DNA of 64,000 bases from Bedellia somnulentella. Lineage: Eukaryota; Arthropoda; Insecta; Lepidoptera; Bedelliidae. This document shows, piece after piece, positions 60,260-64,000 of this stretch; within the stretch, counting starts at the first letter, position 1, and every line of letters begins with the position of its first letter. The stretch spans positions 186,001 through 250,000 of the forward strand of contig OY755198.1 in NCBI GenBank assembly GCA_963576735.1, written 5' to 3'. The notes beneath the pieces were generated by a model that saw nothing but the letters and a program-made list of their open reading frames with translations, had not been told where the DNA came from and did no database searches. The position numbers and the translations under genes are program-made.

Positions 60260-61190
60260 CGACTTAGAATAGCACTACCCCATTTCTTCCGATGGATGTA
60301 CGTAAGAGGCGACTAACGGTGTTGGGGCTTTTAAGGGATTTTTGGGCGATGCGGCTGGACACCCATCACCAACAACCTTTATTCTACCATCTTTTCACCC
60401 ACTTACATTTCCAAAAGTGGCTGAGGAATTTCTGATTCCTTAGCTCTGGCTACCCCTTCTAGGGATTGAAAGCCGTGACTATATGTGCGTATGTATGTAT
60501 GTAAATTAGGTAACAAATTATATATTTCATTTAGAAGCCTTATATTTATTGCATATATGCAGCCATTTCACCTAACTGGTGCGTATGTATTCCAGTACTT
60601 TAACTCATTATTTCGATTAGTGAATAGAATAAAACTCAAGAATAGAAGAGAATAAACATTTATTTGCCAGATTAAGAAAGAGTAAATAAAGATATTGACA
60701 GTTATAAAAGTGAACTTGCTTATTGTTTTTCTCATTTCGGACCCACGCCTTTATGAGATCGATTCCTAGCAAACGTTTCACGAAGCCGTCTTCTTCTAAC
60801 ATTACCATACCTATTGCCTCTATATATCTGTTTCGCTACTTTATTTTTTTCCATCCTAATGTGCCCGAAACATCTTACGTTCTTTTCTCTATCTTGCATA
60901 CTACGGCATCTTCATCTTTCGAAAGATTTAACATACATACATATGCTCACGACTATAAATCCTTAGAAGGTGCAGCCAGAGTTAAGGAATCAGAAACTCA
61001 TCAGCCACTTTTGGAAGTTAAGTGGGGAAGAGATCGTAAAATAAAGGTTGTTGGTGGTGGGTCTCCAACTGCATCGACCAAAAATCACTTTAAAAGCCGC
61101 ATCACCCTTGCTTCTTAAGTACAACCACGGAAAGAAGTGGGGCAGTGATCTAAGTCAACACTACACATCAGGGGCTGGAAACTTCCCTAC
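60260..61190. repeat. Terminal repeat cluster: reverse SINE-like, decayed RTE fragment, forward SINE-like
   Basis: Same order as after other cassettes, but the RTE fragment (60640-60900, minus) has lost the RWFGHI motif and carries deletions, making it the most decayed copy. The forward repeat covers 60925-61160. Confidence 0.6.
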
Positions 61191-61399
61191 ATCCTCACTT
61201 TGTGGTTTTTAACAGCGCAATCTATTAACCTTGTAAGAACCTCACTATACTTTCACAGTTTGATTTAGGGAGCGACACTTTTTATGTATTAATTATTTGG
61301 AAAATTACAACATATTAGATAGGCATTCCATAGGCAAAGTTGTTTAGTTTGATGGCTTTTACCAATTTAAAATATAAAAAGGGTATGTTTTAAAAACGA

Positions 61400-61665
61400 A
61401 GTCTAGGCCAATTAGTGGTCAAATGCAATTAATTATAATTTTGTCTTCTGGAGAAAAGTCTAAACACCCTTCGAAGTCTACCGCCCTTATAGTATAGTTA
61501 TCATCATATCAAAATGAATGACTTTTCTGCCAAATGTCTTACGTTTCCTTGTCTACGATACAATTTAAAATATTTGTACCATGATTTGTATCAAAATAAA
61601 ATCAAATGAAGAATAAATGTATATTTCTAATGTGTTGTGTATTATTTTATCTTTATACATAGCTG
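61400..61665 (+). pseudogene. Diverged relic of the cassette 3' UTR end
   Basis: GGTCAAATGCAATTAATTATAATTTTGTCT, then TCATATCAAAATGAATGACTTTTCTGCC and TTTGTATCAAAATAAAAT follow the order of 60010-60215, with many substitutions and a small insertion. It is clearly older than the near-identical units. Exons and the rest of the UTR are absent upstream. Confidence 0.7.
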
Positions 61666-61684
61666 TGTAGTGTCGGCTCAGAAT

Positions 61685-61800
61685 AGTACCACCCCATTTC
61701 TTCCGGTGGGTGTATGTAAAAGGCGACTAATGGTGTTGGGTCTTTTAAGGGATTTTCGGGCGATGCGGTTGGTGACCCATCACCAACAACCTTTACTAAA
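61685..61800 (-). repeat. Diverged reverse SINE-like repeat
   Basis: CACCCCATTTCTTCCGGTGG to CCATCACCAACAACCTTTAC: the same repeat that follows each 3' UTR, here more diverged and truncated. Its position right after the UTR relic supports a shared origin. Confidence 0.6.
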
Positions 61801-61899
61801 ATCATGGACTTTTAATTGGTGAAAGGGTAATTTCTCTGTGAAATGACTGGAGATCTGTCATCAATTTTACTACTAATAAATAAAGGAAAGAAGAATTTC

Positions 61900-61971
61900 G
61901 ACACTAGCGGGGATCGAACCGCGACCTCCGGGTATACGTCCCCGTCGCTCTGCCAATTGAGCTATGATGTC
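61900..61971 (-). tRNA. tRNA-like sequence, possibly degenerate (nominal GTA anticodon)
   Basis: On the minus strand it has a TAGCTCAATTGGCAGAGC D-arm and a GCGGTTCGATCCCCGC T-arm with exact A and B boxes. The acceptor stem pairs at about five of seven positions, the anticodon stem has a G-G mismatch and position 33 is C rather than T. It sits between imperfect inverted repeats 61881-61907 and 61980-62005. More likely a tRNA-derived repeat than a working tRNA-Tyr. Confidence 0.4.
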
Positions 61972-62064
61972 AAGTGGTTACTAGTGCGAAATTCTTCATT
62001 CCTTTGTTTCTTTTACACTTTTTTAAGTAGTGTTAGCATTACCTACTTCCGTATTCTTTACAAA

Positions 62065-62790
62065 TTGTTCATGAAAACCTCATGTGGGGATTATTAATAA
62101 CTAGTGGATGGGCCCAGATTTCTTCATTCACATTCATTCATTTTTAGTGATAAGACCGCCAATTGTACTTTTTAAATTTACATATACATACATACATATA
62201 CTCACGGCTATAAATCCCTAAAAGAGGTAGCCAGAGCTGATAAATTATAAATTCCTCAGCAATTTTTTTGTTTTTTTTTAAATTTAATTCTGTTTATTTG
62301 TAAATATTTCTCCTTTTTGATATGCAATAAAGAGTTTTCTATTCTATTCACTGCTCTTTGTGATTTTGAGAAATTTTGAATTGGTAATAATCTTATTTTT
62401 TTTAAATAAGGGATGAGTGAGAGTACTATAAAAGTAAGTAAACAAATATAAGCACAGAATGCTCCGAACTGCTAAGCTATTAGGAGTTACACGTGTTATT
62501 GTGAGTCAACCATAAAATATAGACATTTGCTGTTGCGGAATATTTTTTAGACAATTTTATGTATGATATTTCAATCATACATGATTCCTATGTAACTATA
62601 ACCATGCACACGCGACAGAAGTTTAAAATATAGTAAATTCTCCTGTTTTCCCAAAATCTCCCTACACAACTTTGCCGAAAAGTATACTTAAACCTGCCCA
62701 GGACTATGAAGAATAATTGTACCAAGTTTCGTTAAAATCCATTGAATAATTTAAATCTCTTTGTTCATGAAAACCTCATGTGGGGATTAT
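62065..62790. repeat. Segment bounded by 30-bp perfect direct repeats
   Basis: TTGTTCATGAAAACCTCATG plus ten more bases occurs at 62065-62094 and 62761-62790. Between them lie a LINE-tail-like piece (ATAAGACCGCC, CAATAAAGAG) interrupted by a SINE-like fragment, and the left arm of the large inverted repeat. It may be a target duplication or a relic of local duplication. Confidence 0.5.
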
Positions 62791-62908
62791 CTATACTTAT
62801 AATAAATCTGTAGAGAGGTCAATTCTGTACATGAAATATATTTTCAAAATGACTATCAGGTGGTGATTAGGGATCGATACTGATGCCAAAAATGCAATCA
62901 GTAAAATT

Positions 62909-62942
<34 letters not shown>

Positions 62943-63303
62943 GGTTTGTATGTTCCTTATGGAAACAAAAACTACTCGACGGATTTTAACGAAACTTGGT
63001 ACAATTATTCTTCATACTCCTGCGCAGGTTTTTGTATACTTTCCAGCAGAGAAGTAAAGGGGAATTTTGGGAAATTTGGGGAAAAAGGGAGAAGTTACTC
63101 CATTTTTTAAGCTTCCGTCGCGTGTGCAGCCTTAATGGTTAAACTTACATAGAAATCATGTGTGGCGGAAATATTCTTCATAAAATTATCTAAAAAAAAA
63201 TCCTTGACAGTTTATGTCTATCTTTTACGGTTCCTGATAGCTTAGCAGTTCGGAACATCCTGATTATATTTGTTTACTCTTACGTTTGTAAACCTCTCAC
63301 TTA
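62411..63303. repeat. Large imperfect inverted repeat (about 320-bp arms)
   Basis: 62411-62740 is the reverse complement of 62981-63303 with mismatches and small gaps. Shared landmarks are GAACTGCTAAGCT with AGCTTAGCAGTTC, and AATAATTGTACCAAGTTTCG with its complement. The spacer holds the TCTG microsatellite. Probably two opposed copies of one dispersed repeat, or a foldback element. Confidence 0.75.
62911..62942 (+). repeat. (TCTG)n microsatellite
   Basis: About seven perfect TCTG units. It is followed by ACTACTCGACGGATTTTAAC, a head-like motif of a common insect repeat. Confidence 0.9.
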
Positions 63304-63380
63304 TCAACAAAAAGGTAACATTATTACCTATTCAATAAAAAAAAGAATCATAGAAATCGGTAGACAAACACCGAAATTAT

Positions 63381-63873
63381 GCATAAAAAATTAATAGTTT
63401 AAAAAACACTAAAAAACACGCTTTTATAAGTGCACTTAAAAGTCAAAAATAAATTACGGGTCGTTCAAGTTGTCTCTATTTCTGGGCTGAAGTGTAAACT
63501 ATGTGCTTTTAATTATAATATTTGATAGTAAAAGCGTGGGGCGCTGGAAAAGGAAAGATTTTTTGTTAACCTTGCTAAGAAATCAAGTTAAGCGATGTTT
63601 CGGGAAGCAGGTTACAGAGATCGGCACTCTAACTAGAGTTGCAGCACCACTAGTTGGAGGCTCTATATTAAACAGTCTGTTCAAAGTACTAGTCAACAGT
63701 AGCAAAATGTAGAGTTTTTGTTCGTGTATTTGTTTATAATTAAAAGCACATAGTTTACACTTCAGCCCAGAAATAGAGACAACTTGAACGACCTGTAATT
63801 TATTTTTGACTTTTAAGTGCACTTATAAAAGCGTGTTTTTTAGTGTTTTTTAAACTATTAATTTATTTTATGC
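63381..63873. mobile_element. Foldback/MITE-like element with about 140-bp terminal inverted repeats
   Basis: Arms 63381-63518 and 63734-63873 are near-perfect reverse complements. The 215-bp centre contains an open frame (to 63712) with no recognised product. Arms contain CTAAAAAACACGC, like the small foldback in intron D-E. Target duplication not resolved; the element is non-autonomous. Confidence 0.75.
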
Positions 63874-64000
63874 TTTTTAGTCTTTGCTAATGGCATATTT
63901 TAAACATCCATATTATTGTATTCACACCTTGAAACCTAATCGTGGTCAAAGGTAGTTTCGTGGTCAAAGTTCATTACAAGACCTTTCTAACAAGTCCAAA
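63874..64000. other. Right-edge sequence, nothing recognised
   Basis: AT-rich; contains two close copies of CGTGGTCAAAG. No coding or RNA signal seen. Confidence 0.5.

Noticed and set aside
63503..63712. 69-codon open frame in the foldback element
   Set aside because: Starts inside an inverted-repeat arm, no recognisable domain, short.

Overview
The window looks like nuclear DNA from a moth or butterfly. It is AT-rich and intron-rich, and full of lepidopteran-type repeats: short TC...CTAG Helitrons, tRNA-headed SINEs, RTE and jockey-type LINE tails, and (TACA)n-tailed short repeats. It also holds a full-length BEL/Pao LTR retrotransposon. No bacterial-style gene organisation is visible. All repeat-copy and identity statements were made by reading, not by alignment software.

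The host content is one theme repeated. Five small exons (A to E here) encode the cysteine-rich C-terminal part of a leishmanolysin-like (M8, invadolysin-type) metallopeptidase, ending in a stop codon and a hydrophobic GPI-signal-like tail. This C-terminal cassette is tandemly repeated on the + strand. Cassette 1 is cut by the left edge (exons D and E only). Cassettes 2 to 6 are complete, at 6243-25197, 29101-34157, 37196-41669, 45646-50119 and 54096-58568. Splice sites, phases and reading frame are intact in all of them. The exons carrying the HExxH active site are not in the window, so the array is a run of 3' gene ends. Cassettes 4, 5 and 6 lie in 8,450-bp units that look identical or nearly so. 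A decayed second copy of exon D (D') sits upstream of D in every unit.

Cassette 2 is much enlarged. Its C-D intron carries a 9.6-kb BEL/Pao element (9423-19018) with identical 229-bp LTRs, a 5-bp target duplication and an envelope-like third ORF. The matching intron in cassette 3 preserves the empty site. The element is damaged: a 37-bp tandem duplication shifts the frame between gag and pol, and a 5'-truncated RTE LINE lies antisense between pol and env. Just downstream, the exon D/intron junction itself has become a 91-bp minisatellite with 46 in-register copies (19270-23418). Cassette 1 has a 4-copy version; cassettes 3 to 6 have one copy.

The array ends near 61.2 kb. Beyond it lie a diverged relic of the cassette 3' UTR, a tRNA-like element inside inverted repeats, a large imperfect inverted repeat (62.4-63.3 kb) and a foldback element (63.38-63.87 kb). 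No other host gene was recognised.
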